From NCBI GenBank assembly GCA_965218765.1, contig CBDCLU010000002.1, positions 248,001 through 312,000 on the forward strand: a stretch of 64,000 nucleotides of DNA. Direction: 5' to 3'. Numbering within the stretch: the first letter of the stretch is position 1; every line of letters begins with the position of its first letter. Made by a program: the position numbers and the translations under genes. The notes below the pieces were generated by a model that saw nothing but the letters and a program-made list of their open reading frames with translations, had not been told where the DNA came from and searched no databases. This stretch comes from JBBPYC01 sp965218765 (GTDB taxonomy: Bacteria > Pseudomonadota > Gammaproteobacteria > Burkholderiales > Burkholderiaceae_C). Positions 51,981 to 63,288 of this stretch are shown one piece after another.

Positions 51981-54857
51981 ATGTCCAGTAATACCGTCGC
52001 CGAATTTGCAACCGAACTGCGCAAGTCGTCCGAGACGCTGCTCGAACAGTTGCGCAGCGCCGGCGTGGTCAAGCACGCGACGTCGGACCGACTGACCGAA
52101 GCCGACAAGCAGCGCCTGCTGAGTTATCTGCAGGCCAGCCACGGCACGGCCGCAACGACGGAGCGCAAAAAGATCACGCTGGTGAAAAAATCCACCAGCG
52201 AGATCAAGCAGGCCGACGCCACCGGGCGTGCACGCACGATCCAGGTTGAAGTGCGCAAGAAGCGCACGTTCGTGCGGCGCGATGACGGCTCGGAAGCGCC
52301 GACGGAGGCCCCAGCCGCTGCAACCGCCGCGGCCAGCACGCCGCAACCGGCGCCCGAGCGCGACGACGCAGAGTTGACGCGCCGGCAGGAAGCCGCAAGC
52401 CAGCAGGCCGAACTGATCCGGCGCCAGGAGCAGGAACTGGCCTTGAAGCGCAGCGAGCGCGAAGCGGCCGAACTGCGCGAGCGTGAAGCGGCCGAACGCG
52501 CTGCGCAGTACGCGGTGCAGGAAGAGCAAAAACGCGCGCAGGCCAGCGCGGTCAAGGCCGAAGCCACGCAGGAGCAGCGTGAATTTGCGGCCGCGCGGGC
52601 CAAGGCGCAGGCGGAAGCGCGCGAGAAGGCCGAAGCCGAATCGAAGGTGCGCGCGGACGAGGAAGCGGCGCGCGCAGCCGACTTGGGTGACCGCAGGCGC
52701 AAGGCCGAGGCCGAGGCAGCGGCGATCCGATCGATGCTGGCCGCGCCGAAAACCGTGATGCTGGCGAAGAAGCCTGAAGAGCCGCCGAAACCGGCTGTGG
52801 CCGTCGGCCCCGACGGCAAGCCGGTCGCCAAAGGCACGCTGCACAAGCCGGCCGCGGGTGCGCCGGGCGCGCGTCCGGCAGCCGGCGCACCCGCTGGTGC
52901 CGGCAAGGAGGTCAAGTCTGCCAAGCTGTCGTCGAGCTGGGCAGGAGACCCGGCCAAGAAGAAGGCGATTCCGACCCGCGGCGACTCGAGTGGTGGCGTT
53001 GGTCGCGGCAACTGGCGCGGCGGCCCGCGCGGGCGGCGCGGTGCGGCCGACGCACGCAGCGACCGTGGCCCGCACACGCAGCAGGCGCCGGTCGAGCAGC
53101 GCGTGCTCGAAGTGCACGTGCCGGAAACCATCACGGTGGCGGAACTCGCGCACAAGATGGCCGTGAAGGCGTCCGAGGTCATCAAGCACCTGATGAAGCT
53201 CGGCCAGATGGTCACCATCAACCAGCCGCTCGATCAGGAAACCGCGATGATCGTGGTCGAGGAAATGGGCCACACGGCGGTCGTGGCGGCGCTCGATGAT
53301 CCGGAAGCGTTCACCGACGAGGAAGTGTCGCAGCAGGACGCGCCGGAGCTGTCGCGCGCGCCGGTCGTGACCGTGATGGGCCACGTCGACCACGGCAAGA
53401 CTTCGCTGCTCGACTACATCCGCACCACCAAGGTGGCGGCGGGCGAAGCCGGCGGGATCACGCAGCACATCGGCGCCTACCACGTGAAGACCGAACGCGG
53501 CATGGTGTCGTTCCTCGACACGCCAGGCCACGAGGCGTTCACCGCGATGCGCGCGCGCGGCGCGCAGGCGACCGACATCGTGATTCTGGTGGTCGCCGCG
53601 GACGACGGCGTGATGCCGCAGACGAAGGAAGCGATCAAGCACGCGAAAGCCGCGAACGTGCCGCTGGTGGTCGCGATCAACAAGATCGACAAGCAGGGCG
53701 CGAATCAGGAGCGCGTGCGCCAGGAACTGGTCGCCGAAGAAGTGGTGCCCGAAGAGTTCGGCGGCGATGTGCCGTTCGTGCCGGTGTCGGCCAAGACCGG
53801 CGAAGGCATCGACAACCTGCTCGAGCAGGTGCTGCTGCAGGCCGAAGTGCTGGAGCTGAAGGCGCCGGTCGATGCGATGGCCAAGGGCCTCGTGATCGAA
53901 GCCGAGCTCGACAAGGGCCGCGGTCCGGTCGCCACCGTGCTGGTCCAGTCCGGCACGCTGAGGACCGGCGACGTGGTGCTGGCGGGCCAGACCTATGGCC
54001 GCGTGCGCGCGATGCTCGATGAAGACGGCCACACGATCAAGTCGGCGGGCCCGTCGATTCCGGTCGAAATTCAGGGCCTGACCGAAGTGCCGCAGGCCGG
54101 CGACGAGTTCATGGTGCTGACGGACGAGCGAAGAGCCCGCGAGATCGCGACTTACCGCGCCGGCAAGTTCCGCAATACCAAGCTCGCGCGCCAGCAGGCG
54201 GCCAAGCTGGAGAACATGTTTTCCGACATCGGCGCCGGCGAAGTGCAGATGTTGCCGATCATCATCAAGGCCGACGTGCAGGGTTCGCAGGAGGCACTGG
54301 GCCAGTCGCTGCTGAAACTCTCGACCGACGAGGTCAAGGTGCAGCTGGTCTATACCGGCGTTGGCGGCATCAGCGAATCCGACGTGAACCTCGCGATCGC
54401 GTCCAAGGCGCTCATCATCGGCTTCAACACGCGCGCCGATGCGGGCGCGAGGAAGCTGGCCGAGAACAACGGCGTCGAGATTCGCTACTACAGCATCATC
54501 TACGACGCGGTCGATGAGCTGAAGGTCGCGATGTCGGGCATGCTGGCACCGGAAAAGCGCGAAGAGGTCATCGGCTCGGCCGAGATCCGCACCGTGTTCG
54601 TCGCGTCCAAGATCGGCACCGTGGCCGGCTGCATGGTCACCTCCGGCGTGGTGCGGCGCGACGCGCACTTCCGCCTGCTGCGCGAGAACGTCGTGATCTA
54701 CACCGGCGAACTCGAGTCGTTGAAGCGCATGAAGGACGATGTGCGCGAGGTGCGCGAGAACTTCGAGTGCGGCGTCAAGCTGAAGAATTACAACGACATC
54801 AAGGAAGGCGACCAGCTCGAATTCTTCGAGATCAAGGAAATCGCGCGGACGCTGTAG
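51981..54857 (+). CDS. infB: Translation initiation factor IF-2
   Basis: A 958-residue IF2. The N-terminal third carries an IF2-associated domain and a long charged, probably coiled-coil segment (about 125-270) rich in Glu, Arg and Ala. The GTPase has GHVDHGKTS near residue 467, DTPGHEAF and NKIDK; domains III-IV follow with fMet-tRNA binding at the C-terminus. The first residues SSNTVAEFATELRKSSETLLEQL match the Burkholderiales N1 domain. Confidence 0.96.
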   Translation: MSSNTVAEFATELRKSSETLLEQLRSAGVVKHATSDRLTEADKQRLLSYLQASHGTAATTERKKITLVKKSTSEIKQADATGRARTIQVEVRKKRTFVRRDDGSEAPTEAPAAATAAASTPQPAPERDDAELTRRQEAASQQAELIRRQEQELALKRSEREAAELREREAAERAAQYAVQEEQKRAQASAVKAEATQEQREFAAARAKAQAEAREKAEAESKVRADEEAARAADLGDRRRKAEAEAAAIRSMLAAPKTVMLAKKPEEPPKPAVAVGPDGKPVAKGTLHKPAAGAPGARPAAGAPAGAGKEVKSAKLSSSWAGDPAKKKAIPTRGDSSGGVGRGNWRGGPRGRRGAADARSDRGPHTQQAPVEQRVLEVHVPETITVAELAHKMAVKASEVIKHLMKLGQMVTINQPLDQETAMIVVEEMGHTAVVAALDDPEAFTDEEVSQQDAPELSRAPVVTVMGHVDHGKTSLLDYIRTTKVAAGEAGGITQHIGAYHVKTERGMVSFLDTPGHEAFTAMRARGAQATDIVILVVAADDGVMPQTKEAIKHAKAANVPLVVAINKIDKQGANQERVRQELVAEEVVPEEFGGDVPFVPVSAKTGEGIDNLLEQVLLQAEVLELKAPVDAMAKGLVIEAELDKGRGPVATVLVQSGTLRTGDVVLAGQTYGRVRAMLDEDGHTIKSAGPSIPVEIQGLTEVPQAGDEFMVLTDERRAREIATYRAGKFRNTKLARQQAAKLENMFSDIGAGEVQMLPIIIKADVQGSQEALGQSLLKLSTDEVKVQLVYTGVGGISESDVNLAIASKALIIGFNTRADAGARKLAENNGVEIRYYSIIYDAVDELKVAMSGMLAPEKREEVIGSAEIRTVFVASKIGTVAGCMVTSGVVRRDAHFRLLRENVVIYTGELESLKRMKDDVREVRENFECGVKLKNYNDIKEGDQLEFFEIKEIARTL

Positions 54858-55229
54858 ATGCCGAAAAGAAAGTCCAGCACGCCGAACCGCGCGTTCAAGG
54901 TCGCCGATCAGATCCAGCGCGACCTGACCGGGTTGATCGCGCGCGAGTTGAAGGATCCGAGAGTCGGCATGGTCACGATCCAGGCCGTCGAGGTCACGCC
55001 CGACTACGCGCATGCGAAGGTGTTCTTCAGCGTGCTGGTCGGTGACCCGGAAGAATGCGAAGCGGCCTTGAACCAGGCCGCCGGTTTCCTGCGCAACGGC
55101 CTGTTCAAGCGGCTGCAGATTCACACCGTGCCCACGCTGCATTTCCAGTTCGATCGCACTGTCGAACGCGCGGCCGATATGAACGCGCTGATCGCACAGG
55201 CGGTTGCCTCGCGCGCGAAAGACGATTGA
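54858..55229 (+). CDS. rbfA: Ribosome-binding factor A
   Basis: A 123-residue KH-like cold-shock 30S maturation factor: KVADQIQRDLTGLIARELKDPRVGMVTI, VEVTPDYAHAKVFFSVL, FLRNGLFKRLQIHTVPTLHFQFD. Its ATG follows the infB stop with no gap, so translation is coupled. Its end is followed at once by a GC-rich repeat element. Confidence 0.95.
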   Translation: MPKRKSSTPNRAFKVADQIQRDLTGLIARELKDPRVGMVTIQAVEVTPDYAHAKVFFSVLVGDPEECEAALNQAAGFLRNGLFKRLQIHTVPTLHFQFDRTVERAADMNALIAQAVASRAKDD

Positions 55230-55240
55230 CTTTGAGCTCC

Positions 55241-55319
55241 GCCGGGCCGCCCCAAGGAGCGAAAGCCCCCTTGGGGGGCAGGGAGCCACACGCAGTGGGC
55301 GAGCGTGGGGGCGTCAGTT
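55241..55319 (+). repeat. GC-rich palindromic intergenic repeat (Comamonadaceae-type) at the truB start
   Basis: About 80 bases containing a strong hairpin (GCCCCAAGG paired with CCTTGGGG across a short loop, 55249-55279) and then GAGCGTGGGGGCGTCAGTT. I recognise this pattern from intergenic repeats scattered in Comamonadaceae genomes, but only one copy is in the window. It occupies the rbfA-truB junction and overlaps the only usable truB starts. Confidence 0.65.
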
Positions 55320-56292
55320 CCCTGCCACGCACCCGGGTGCAGCGGCGCCCGGTGCATGGGGTGCTGTTGCTCGACAAGCCGCTGGGACTGTCAAGCAATC
55401 AAGCGCTGCAGAAAGCCAAATGGCTGTTGCGCGCCGAGAAGGCCGGCCACACCGGCACGCTCGACCCGCTTGCGACCGGCGTGCTGCCGCTGTGCTTCGG
55501 CGCGGCGACCAAGTTCAGCCAACTGCACCTCGATGCGGACAAGGCCTATGCCGCGACGTTGCAGCTTGGGATCAGGACCAGCACCGGCGACGCGGAAGGT
55601 GCCGTGATCGACACCTGGCCGGTCGACATCACAGTTGAGCAAGTGTGCACAGCAGTCAAGAGCTTCACCGGCCGTATCCGCCAGACCCCGCCGATGCACA
55701 GCGCGCTGAAGAAGGATGGCCGCGCGCTGTACGAGTACGCACGCGAAGGCATCGATGTCGAGCGTGCGCCGCGGGATATCGAGATTTTTGAATTAAAAGT
55801 GGTTGAGGCGCTGATGGACAGTGCACGCCATGCTATAAAAATTGAAGTACGGTGCAGCAAAGGCACCTACATCCGAACCTTGGCCGAGGACATTGGCGAG
55901 GCACTTGGTTGCGGCGGGCATTTGACGGCACTCCGGCGCATCGGGGTCGGCGGCTTCGGCGTGGCAAGGTGCATGACCCTGGCCCGGCTGGAGTCGCTCG
56001 ATGAAGACGTCCGCAGCGCTTCGTTGCTGCCGATCGAATCGCTTGTGGCCGGCCATCTGCGTGTCACGTTGACAGCCGAGGACGCCGGGCGTTTTCTGTC
56101 CGGGCTGCGCCGGCGCGGCGACTGGGCCGATGCGCCCCAGGTCGCCGTGTTCGATCTTGGTCAGAACTTCCTTGGTACGGCTCACGTCAAGGCCGGCGAA
56201 CTGATTCCGGGGCGCCTGCTGAACCCGATCGAAATCCAGCAAATCCATTCCTCGAACGTACTTCCGAACGCACCTGTGTGCGAACCCATCTC

Positions 56293-56296
<4 letters not shown>
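55295..56296 (+). CDS. truB: tRNA pseudouridine(55) synthase TruB
   Basis: Makes the universal pseudouridine in the tRNA T-loop. The core is intact: GVLLLDKPLGLSSNQALQKAK, catalytic Asp in GHTGTLDPLATGVLP, QTPPMHSALKKDGRALYEYAREG, SKGTYIRTLAEDIGEALGCGGHL (in parts). No ATG is available. In-frame choices are TTG 55226 (overlapping the rbfA stop), TTG 55271, GTG 55295 and GTG 55337. I choose GTG 55295 because GGGAG sits 9 bases upstream; both lie inside the repeat element. The real start is uncertain. Confidence 0.9.
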
Positions 56297-58128
<1,832 letters not shown>

Positions 58129-58169
58129 GGGCGCTTTTCCCAGCATTGCTCAGCATCTCAAGTCAACGC

Positions 58170-59102
58170 ATGGCGAAGCTTGGCCACACGCAGGCGGTGT
58201 TCGTCATGGTGCTGTGCGCGCTGCTGTGGTCGACCGCCGGCGTGGTCACGCGTCAGCTTGAGTCCGCGCAGAGCTTCGAGGTCACGTTCTGGCGGAGCGC
58301 GTTCGCCTGGACCACACTGCTGGTGCTGCTGCCGCTGTGGCGCGGCCGCGCGTTCTGGCGCAGCTTGCGCACGGGTGGCGCGTCGCTGTGGATCTGCGCG
58401 GTCTGCTGGGCCGTGATGTTTACCGCGTTCATGGTCGCGCTCACGCTCACCTCAACCGCCAACGTGCTGATCACGCTGGCAGCCGGTCCGCTGTTCACGG
58501 CATTGATCGCGCGGGTCTTCATCGGCCACCGACTGCCGGCGCGGACCTGGGGTGCGATCGTGGTTGGCGGCATCGGCATCGGCTGGATGTATGCGAGCAA
58601 GCTGGGCCAGGGCGAGTGGCTCGGCACCCTGGTTGCGCTGTGCGTGCCGATCGCGGGCGCGATTCATTGGACCATGGTGCAGCGCGACCGCACCTTGCGG
58701 CGCGGCAGCGACTTGGTGCCCGCGGTGTTTCTGGGCGCTGGCCTGTCGGCGCTCACGGCGTTGCCGTTTGCGTGGCCGTCGCAGGCTTCGGCGCACGACA
58801 TCGGGCTGGTCGCCGCGTTGGGTGCGTTTCAGCTGGCGGTCCCGTGCGTGCTGTCCGTCATCTGCGCAAGCGTGCTGGCCGCTGCCGAGGTATCGCTGCT
58901 TGCGCTGCTGGAAGTGATCTTCGGCATCGCACTGGCCTGGATCGGCGCGAACGAGACGCCGTTGCCTCAGGTGCTGCTCGGCGGCAGCCTCGTGATCGGC
59001 GCGCTGGTGGTCAACGAATGGCTGGGCTGGCGCAGCCGGCGCGTGGCGGCAGCGGTGCCCGCGTATCGAGATCATCGATCCGGGTCGCTATTGAACAAGT
59101 AG
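58170..59102 (+). CDS. EamA-family (DMT) transporter
   Basis: A 310-residue membrane protein with ten predicted helices in two EamA repeats (VLCALLWSTAGVVTRQLESA to VGGIGIGWMY, then GTLVALCVPIAGAIHWTMV to LGGSLVIGALVVNEW). Family members export amino acids or metabolites. ATG 58170 (MAKLGHTQ) is favoured over an upstream TTG. It follows typA after about 40 bases. Confidence 0.88.
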   Translation: MAKLGHTQAVFVMVLCALLWSTAGVVTRQLESAQSFEVTFWRSAFAWTTLLVLLPLWRGRAFWRSLRTGGASLWICAVCWAVMFTAFMVALTLTSTANVLITLAAGPLFTALIARVFIGHRLPARTWGAIVVGGIGIGWMYASKLGQGEWLGTLVALCVPIAGAIHWTMVQRDRTLRRGSDLVPAVFLGAGLSALTALPFAWPSQASAHDIGLVAALGAFQLAVPCVLSVICASVLAAAEVSLLALLEVIFGIALAWIGANETPLPQVLLGGSLVIGALVVNEWLGWRSRRVAAAVPAYRDHRSGSLLNK

Positions 59103-59210
59103 CAACAAAGACCGGTGTGGCCTGCCCCGGCGCATTTCGGCTGATGTCTTGCGCTTGACTGCTCGTAGGGTCGGCATGTCCGCCCGAGCGAGCAGCACGC
59201 CGACGCATGC

Positions 59211-59690
59211 TCAACGGCTGCGGTCTTTCATCGCCCGCTCGACTTCGCGCTTGCCCTCGCGCTCCTTGATCGTGTCGCGCTTGTCGTGCTCGGCCTTGCC
59301 TTTGGCCAGCGCGATATCGCATTTGATGCGGCCGGTCTTCCAGTGCAAGTTGAGCGGCACCAGCGTGAAGCCGCGCTGCTCGACCTTGCCGATCAAGCGT
59401 TCGATCTCCAGCTTGTGCAGCAGCAGCTTCTTGGTGCGCACGTGATCCGGGTTTACATGCGTCGATGCGGTGTTGAGCGGATTGATCTGGCAGCCGATCA
59501 GAAACAGCTCGCCGTTGCGGATCACCACATAGCCATCGGTCAGCTGCACCTTGCCCGCGCGCGCGGCCTTGACTTCCCAGCCTTCGAGCACCATGCCGGC
59601 TTCGAAGCGCTCTTCGACGAAATAGTCGTAGCGCGCTTTCTTGTTGTCGGCGATGCGCGCCGATGTCGTGTGATCCGGATTGCCGGCCAT
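59211..59690 (-). CDS. smpB: SsrA-binding protein SmpB
   Basis: Binds tmRNA for rescue of stalled ribosomes. The 159-residue protein has NKKARYDYFVEERFEAGMVL, the OB-fold segment GWEVKAARAGKVQLTDGYV, and the basic tail KGKAEHDKRDTIKEREGKRE that enters the ribosome channel. The ATG at 59690 (MAGNPDHT) is the normal start. It is divergent from ratA, the conserved arrangement. Confidence 0.96.
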   Translation of the reverse strand: MAGNPDHTTSARIADNKKARYDYFVEERFEAGMVLEGWEVKAARAGKVQLTDGYVVIRNGELFLIGCQINPLNTASTHVNPDHVRTKKLLLHKLEIERLIGKVEQRGFTLVPLNLHWKTGRIKCDIALAKGKAEHDKRDTIKEREGKREVERAMKDRSR

Positions 59691-59808
59691 AAAAATCGAG
59701 GGTGTAGGAATGAGAGGAAGTGAAGGGAAACGCCCGCCGGCGCCTGGCAAGAAGCGCAGCGATGGCGCTATCTACAATGATTCGAGCACCAAAGCGCTCT
59801 TTGATTCT

Positions 59809-60246
59809 ATGAAAACTGTTCACAAGTCGGTCCTGATCTGGCATGCGTCGCAGCAGATGTTCGATCTGGTCGCCGACGTCGCGCAATACCCTGAATTTTT
59901 GCCGTGGTGCGACCACGCCGCGGTGCTGGAGCGGCACGATGACGGCGTCACCGCGGAGATCGGCCTCGCGTTCAGCGGCATTCATCAACGCTTCGTCACG
60001 CGCAACGCGCATGTGCCGGGCAGCAAGGTCGATGTGCGGCTCGTGAAAGGTCCGTTTTCGAAGCTGGACGGCGCCTGGACGTTCAGCCAGGTCGGAGACG
60101 AGCCGAACGCCTGCAAGGTCGCGCTCGCGCTTGAGTACGGCTTCAAGAGCAGCGCGCTGTCGATGCTGGTCGGCCCGGTGTTCGACAAGATCGCCAGCAG
60201 CTTGGTCGATGCGTTCGTGAAACGCGCTGACGTGGTGTATGCGTGA
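59809..60246 (+). CDS. ratA: RatA/COQ10-like SRPBCC protein
   Basis: A 145-residue START-like protein: MKTVHKSVLIWHASQQMFDLVADVAQYPEFLPWC (in parts) is the family opening, then FVTRNAHVPG and DKIASSLVDAFVKRA. E. coli RatA was reported to block 70S assembly; homologues bind ubiquinone. It is coupled to rnfH with an eight-base overlap and faces smpB. Confidence 0.92.
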   Translation: MKTVHKSVLIWHASQQMFDLVADVAQYPEFLPWCDHAAVLERHDDGVTAEIGLAFSGIHQRFVTRNAHVPGSKVDVRLVKGPFSKLDGAWTFSQVGDEPNACKVALALEYGFKSSALSMLVGPVFDKIASSLVDAFVKRADVVYA

Positions 60247-60592
60247 CGCGGTCGACGTCGATCGGGTGGGTGCCGAGGTTCGGGTGACGGTCGCCTATGC
60301 CTGCAGCGCCAGGGACGTGCAGCTGGTCGAACTCAGGCTCCCGTCGCCGGCCACGGTGCACGATGCGCTCGCTGCACCGGAACTGGCTGCCATATGCCCG
60401 CTGGCCGATCGTGTCACCTTCAGCGTCGCAGTCTGGGGCCGGCGTGCGCCTTTGACGCATGTGCTGAAGTCGGACGACAGGGTCGAGTTGTGCCGCCCGC
60501 TGCTGGTCGAACCGAAGTCGGCACGGCGCGAACGCTTTGCCCAGCAAGGCGCGCGTCGTGCCGGGCTGTTCAGCGGCAGGCGCAGCCACTAG
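60239..60592 (+). CDS. rnfH: RnfH family ubiquitin-like protein
   Basis: A 117-residue beta-grasp protein with RVTVAYACSARDVQLVELRLP, the SVAVWGRRAPLTHVLKSDDRVELCRPL segment and the basic tail ARRERFAQQGARRAG. Paired with ratA (RatAB in E. coli); function unclear. Start overlaps the ratA end. Confidence 0.9.
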   Translation: MRDAVDVDRVGAEVRVTVAYACSARDVQLVELRLPSPATVHDALAAPELAAICPLADRVTFSVAVWGRRAPLTHVLKSDDRVELCRPLLVEPKSARRERFAQQGARRAGLFSGRRSH

Positions 60593-60733
60593 CCTGCTGG
60601 GCAGCGGTGCCGATCACGGTCGGCGAGGCAGCAGTCGCACGTGTCCGCAAGCGTTGCTTCACGGTCGTCCGCGCTCGTCGTACACTGCGCGCGCGTATCG
60701 ACTCTTCAACCTTCACCGCCTTGAGGTTTCATC

Positions 60734-60976
60734 ATGAAAAAGTGTTTGACGATCGCGCTTGTTCTGGCGCTGACAGCACCCGCATTCGCCCAGAACGCAA
60801 GTTGCATGGCGACTGCGACCGACAAGAAACTGGCCGGCGCTGCCAAGACGTCGTTTCTGAAGAAATGCGAGGCGGATGCTGCTGCAACCTGCGACGCCAC
60901 CGCAGCCGAGAAGAAGCTCGCAGGTGCTGCGAAGAAGTCGTTTTCGACCAAATGCGTGAAAGACGCCGTCGGCTGA
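60734..60976 (+). CDS. PsiF repeat secreted protein
   Basis: An 80-residue protein: Sec signal MKKCLTIALVLALTAPAFA, then two PsiF repeats, DKKLAGAAKTSFLKKC and EKKLAGAAKKSFSTKC, each ending in Cys and preceded by another Cys, so disulfides are likely in the periplasm. In E. coli psiF is induced by phosphate starvation; no Pho box was recognised here. Function unknown. Confidence 0.85.
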   Translation: MKKCLTIALVLALTAPAFAQNASCMATATDKKLAGAAKTSFLKKCEADAAATCDATAAEKKLAGAAKKSFSTKCVKDAVG

Positions 60977-61006
60977 TCGGCTGATCGCCCGATTGCCCTG
61001 GCTTTG

Positions 61007-61507
61007 CTAGTGGCAGTCGGAGGCGATGATGCCGCCCAGCCGCTGGGTCTCGGCCATGCGCGCCGAGTCGTCGAGCAGCACGCGTTCGCCCTGCGCGTTG
61101 ATATGCGACAGCGGCGCGCCGGATGTGTAGGTTGCCTGGGCTTGCTGCGCGCGCATGCAGTTGTCGCTCTTCACGCGCGCGATCCGGTCCTGCTCCACTT
61201 GTTGGCGCGTGGCTTCGGCGTCGTCTGCCTGCTTCATCTTGGCAGCGAGTTCCTTTGCGTCGTCCGCTTTGGCTGCGCGCGGTGTCGGGCCGGCCGAACT
61301 CGCAGCGGGCGCCGCTGCGGCGGCCTGGCGTGCCACGGCGGCCGCGCTCGGGCGCTGCAACACGTTCTTGTCGCTGATGCCTGCCGGTGGCGGCTGGTCG
61401 CTGTAGACCTTGCGTCCGTCCTTGCCGATCCAGCTGTACTGGCCCCAGGCAGCAGTGGCGCAGCCGCAGGCGACGGTGATGGCGGCGATCGATGCAATGG
61501 ATTTCAT
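61007..61507 (-). CDS. DUF4124 domain secreted protein
   Basis: A 166-residue protein with a Sec signal (MKSIASIAAITVACGCATAA) and the DUF4124 segment QYSWIGKDGRKVYSDQPPP, followed by an Ala-rich linker and a coiled-coil-like helix (DDAKELAAKMKQADDAEA). Function unknown; the position next to guaB is common in Burkholderiales. The start at 61507 gives the normal signal peptide. Confidence 0.85.
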   Translation of the reverse strand: MKSIASIAAITVACGCATAAWGQYSWIGKDGRKVYSDQPPPAGISDKNVLQRPSAAAVARQAAAAAPAASSAGPTPRAAKADDAKELAAKMKQADDAEATRQQVEQDRIARVKSDNCMRAQQAQATYTSGAPLSHINAQGERVLLDDSARMAETQRLGGIIASDCH

Positions 61508-61626
61508 GATGGGTGCCGAGTCTAGGTCCGCCCACGGCATGGCGGACCCGTCATCGATCGGCCCGGCCAGACAATAAATCACGAAAAAGGCGATCGCTAC
61601 AATGCGCTGTTTTTGGGAACTCGCCC

Positions 61627-63096
61627 ATGCGGCTGCTCGGACACGCACTGACCTTTGACGACATCCTGCTGGTGCCGGCGTTCTCCCAGGTGTTGCCGAA
61701 AGACGTGTCGCTTGCCGCACGGTTCTCGCGCCGAATCGAGCTGAACCTGCCGCTGGTCTCGGCCGCGATGGACACCGTGACCGAAGCGCGCCTGGCGATC
61801 GCGATCGCGCAGGAAGGCGGCATCGGCATCGTGCACAAGAACCTGACGCCGAAAGACCAGGCTGCGCAGGTCGCCAAAGTCAAGCGCTATGAAAGCGGCG
61901 TGTTGCGCGATCCCGTCGTCATCACGCCGGAGCACACGGTGCTGCAGGTGATGCAGTTGTCCGAACAACTCGGCGTGTCGGGTTTTCCGGTCTGCGACGG
62001 TGGCAGGGTGGTCGGCATCGTGACCGGCCGGGACTTGCGCTTCGAAACGCGCTACGACGTCAAGGTGCGCGACATCATGACCCCGCGCGAACGGCTCGTG
62101 ACCGTGCCGGACGGCACCACGCTGGCAGAGGCCAAGGCGCTGTTGAACCGGCATAAGCTCGAACGGTTGCTGGTGGTGAACGACGCCTTCGAGTTGAAGG
62201 GCCTGATCACCGTCAAGGACATCACCAAGCAGACCAGCTTTCCGAATGCGGCGCGCGATGCGCAGGGCAAGTTGCGCGTGGGCGCTGCCGTGGGTGTGGG
62301 CGAGGGCACCGAAGTGCGGGTCGAAGCATTGGTCGCCGCGGGCGTCGATGCGATCGTGGTGGACACCGCGCATGGCCACAGCAAGGGCGTCATCGAAAGG
62401 GTGCGCTGGGTCAAGCGAAACTATCCCGCTGTGGACGTGGTGGGCGGCAACATCGCGACCGGCGCCGCGGCGCTCGCGCTGGCCGAAGCCGGTGCCGACG
62501 CGGTCAAGGTCGGCATCGGCCCGGGCTCGATCTGCACCACGCGCATCGTCGCCGGCGTCGGCGTGCCGCAGATCACCGCGATCGACAACGTCGCCACGGC
62601 ACTCAGCGGGTCCGGCGTGCCGCTGATCGCCGATGGCGGCGTGCGCTACAGCGGGGACATCGCGAAAGCGATTGCAGCCGGCGCCAGCACCGTGATGATG
62701 GGCGGCATGTTCGCGGGCACCGAAGAGGCGCCCGGCGAAGTGATCCTGTTCCAGGGCCGCAGCTACAAAAGCTACCGCGGCATGGGCAGCATCGGCGCGA
62801 TGCAGCAGGGCAGCGCGGACCGCTATTTCCAGGAGTCGAGCACCGGCAACCCGAATGCCGACAAGCTGGTGCCCGAGGGCATCGAAGGCCGCGTGCCTTA
62901 CAAGGGCTCGATGCTGTCGATCGTCTACCAGATGGCCGGCGGCGTGCGTGCGAGCATGGGCTATTGCGGCTGCGCCACGATCGATCAGATGCGCGAGCGC
63001 GCCGAATTCATGCAAATCAGCAACGCCGGCATGCGCGAGAGCCACGTGCATGACGTGCAGATCACGAAGGAAGCGCCGAACTACCGCGCCGACTGA
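61627..63096 (+). CDS. guaB: Inosine-5'-monophosphate dehydrogenase
   Basis: Oxidises IMP to XMP, the first committed step to GMP. The 489-residue protein has the barrel start LTFDDILLVPAFS, two CBS domains (about 90-210), the catalytic loop GPGSICTTR with Cys303, and the flap region SADRYFQ/VPEGIEGRVPYKG. The ATG at 61627 gives MRLLGHALTF. A TACAAT lies 24 bases before it as a possible -10 box. lysM and guaA follow. Confidence 0.96.
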   Translation: MRLLGHALTFDDILLVPAFSQVLPKDVSLAARFSRRIELNLPLVSAAMDTVTEARLAIAIAQEGGIGIVHKNLTPKDQAAQVAKVKRYESGVLRDPVVITPEHTVLQVMQLSEQLGVSGFPVCDGGRVVGIVTGRDLRFETRYDVKVRDIMTPRERLVTVPDGTTLAEAKALLNRHKLERLLVVNDAFELKGLITVKDITKQTSFPNAARDAQGKLRVGAAVGVGEGTEVRVEALVAAGVDAIVVDTAHGHSKGVIERVRWVKRNYPAVDVVGGNIATGAAALALAEAGADAVKVGIGPGSICTTRIVAGVGVPQITAIDNVATALSGSGVPLIADGGVRYSGDIAKAIAAGASTVMMGGMFAGTEEAPGEVILFQGRSYKSYRGMGSIGAMQQGSADRYFQESSTGNPNADKLVPEGIEGRVPYKGSMLSIVYQMAGGVRASMGYCGCATIDQMRERAEFMQISNAGMRESHVHDVQITKEAPNYRAD

Positions 63097-63288
63097 GGCA
63101 CGCCCTCGCGCATCGCTGCCTGCGGTCGGCGCTCGGCTCCCATCGGTCAGCGACGGCGCCAGCCACTTGGCCCAGTCGGCTCGGCGGTCCCAGCCGGAAA
63201 CGGAGTGACCCGGCGGAATCGGTTAAAACGCCTGGGTTGCAGGACTGCAGCGTTTCTATCGAACCACTACAAGTCAAGGAATCGAACC

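Noticed and set aside
61598..61603. TACAAT as guaB promoter -10
   Set aside because: No -35-like hexamer at 16-18 bases; kept only as a remark under guaB.
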